Assembly (NCBI GenBank): GCA_051872775.1
Contig: JBJEEE010000067.1
Span: 1 to 32,443, forward strand
Origin: UMGS75 sp051872775
Lineage (GTDB): Bacteria > Bacillota_I > Bacilli_A > ML615J-28 > CAG-313
Direction of reading: 5' to 3'
DNA: 32,443 nucleotides
Positions 32,384 through 32,443 of the stretch are shown here, piece after piece. The translations under genes and the position numbers were made by a program. The notes under the pieces were generated by a model, which saw only the letters and a list, made by a program, of their open reading frames with translations, searched no databases and was not told the DNA's origin. Every line of letters begins with the position of its first letter. Positions within the stretch are counted from its first letter, which is position 1.

Positions 32384-32443
32384 TGGTACACCCTCAGGGA
32401 CTCGAACCCTGGACCCACTGATTAAGAGTCAGTTGCTCTACCA
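32384..32443 (-). tRNA. tRNA-Lys (anticodon CUU), 5' end outside the window
   Basis: The visible 60 bases include the second half of the D-arm, anticodon stem ACTGA/TCAGT with loop CTCTTAA (anticodon CTT), T-arm CAGGGTTCGAGTCCCTG, the 3' acceptor strand and the encoded CCA. About 16 bases of the 5' end lie beyond the window. Confidence 0.93.

Noticed and set aside
1..32443. CRISPR arrays, insertion sequences, prophage or restriction systems
   Set aside because: No regularly spaced repeats, transposase, integrase, Cas or methylase genes are present; the window is mostly housekeeping and transport genes.

Overview
The window is AT-rich DNA, densely packed with genes. It uses the standard genetic code (TGA is a stop), has strong AGGAGG-type ribosome binding sites, sigma-A-like promoters, tRNAs with encoded CCA ends and many T-tailed hairpin terminators. 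Several genes encode lipoproteins. This fits a low-GC Bacillota, probably from the Erysipelotrichia/Acholeplasma side and plausibly gut-associated. The lineage is inferred from gene content and base composition, not proven. The tRNA-Glu(CUC) and tRNA-Lys(CUU) genes argue against an extremely reduced mollicute genome. Nearly all genes lie on the minus strand; the hpt-udk pair is the only clear plus-strand unit.

Layout. Positions 1-900 hold a truncated lipoprotein gene behind a leader with a promoter, a terminator and a possible 24-codon ORF. Positions 900-2830 hold a tRNA-Ser / gltX / tRNA-Glu unit. Positions 2910-4153 hold hpt-udk. Positions 4159-8244 hold a membrane protein / SDR / DUF885 lipoprotein operon. 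Positions 8280-12850 hold a four-gene unit: TPR protein, small membrane protein, phosphodiesterase-like protein and a GH9 glycosidase without a signal peptide. Positions 12851-14644 hold speB and an unusual tandem SpeD-like gene. Positions 14655-21225 hold an SGNH hydrolase, a two-helix membrane protein, a heterodimeric ABC exporter and an MFS transporter. Positions 21240-24895 hold a ZIP metal transporter, purA and purB. Positions 24924-28180 hold two nucleobase permeases, each behind an RNA switch. Positions 28258-32372 hold a repeat-module lipoprotein, a membrane-bound HTH regulator and an esterase lipoprotein. The window ends inside a tRNA-Lys.

How the genes work together. Nucleotide salvage is the main theme: Hpt, Udk, PurA, PurB, a guanine/hypoxanthine permease behind a guanine riboswitch, and a uracil permease behind a leader-peptide ORF fused to a terminator. 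The second main theme is polyamines: agmatinase is followed one base later by a two-domain SpeD homologue whose first half has lost the pyruvoyl-forming serine.

The strongest candidates for something not yet described are the uraA leader, which resembles the enterobacterial pyrBI UTP-sensing attenuator, and the tandem SpeD with its agmatinase partner. The guanine riboswitch may also use its own core strand as the antiterminator.
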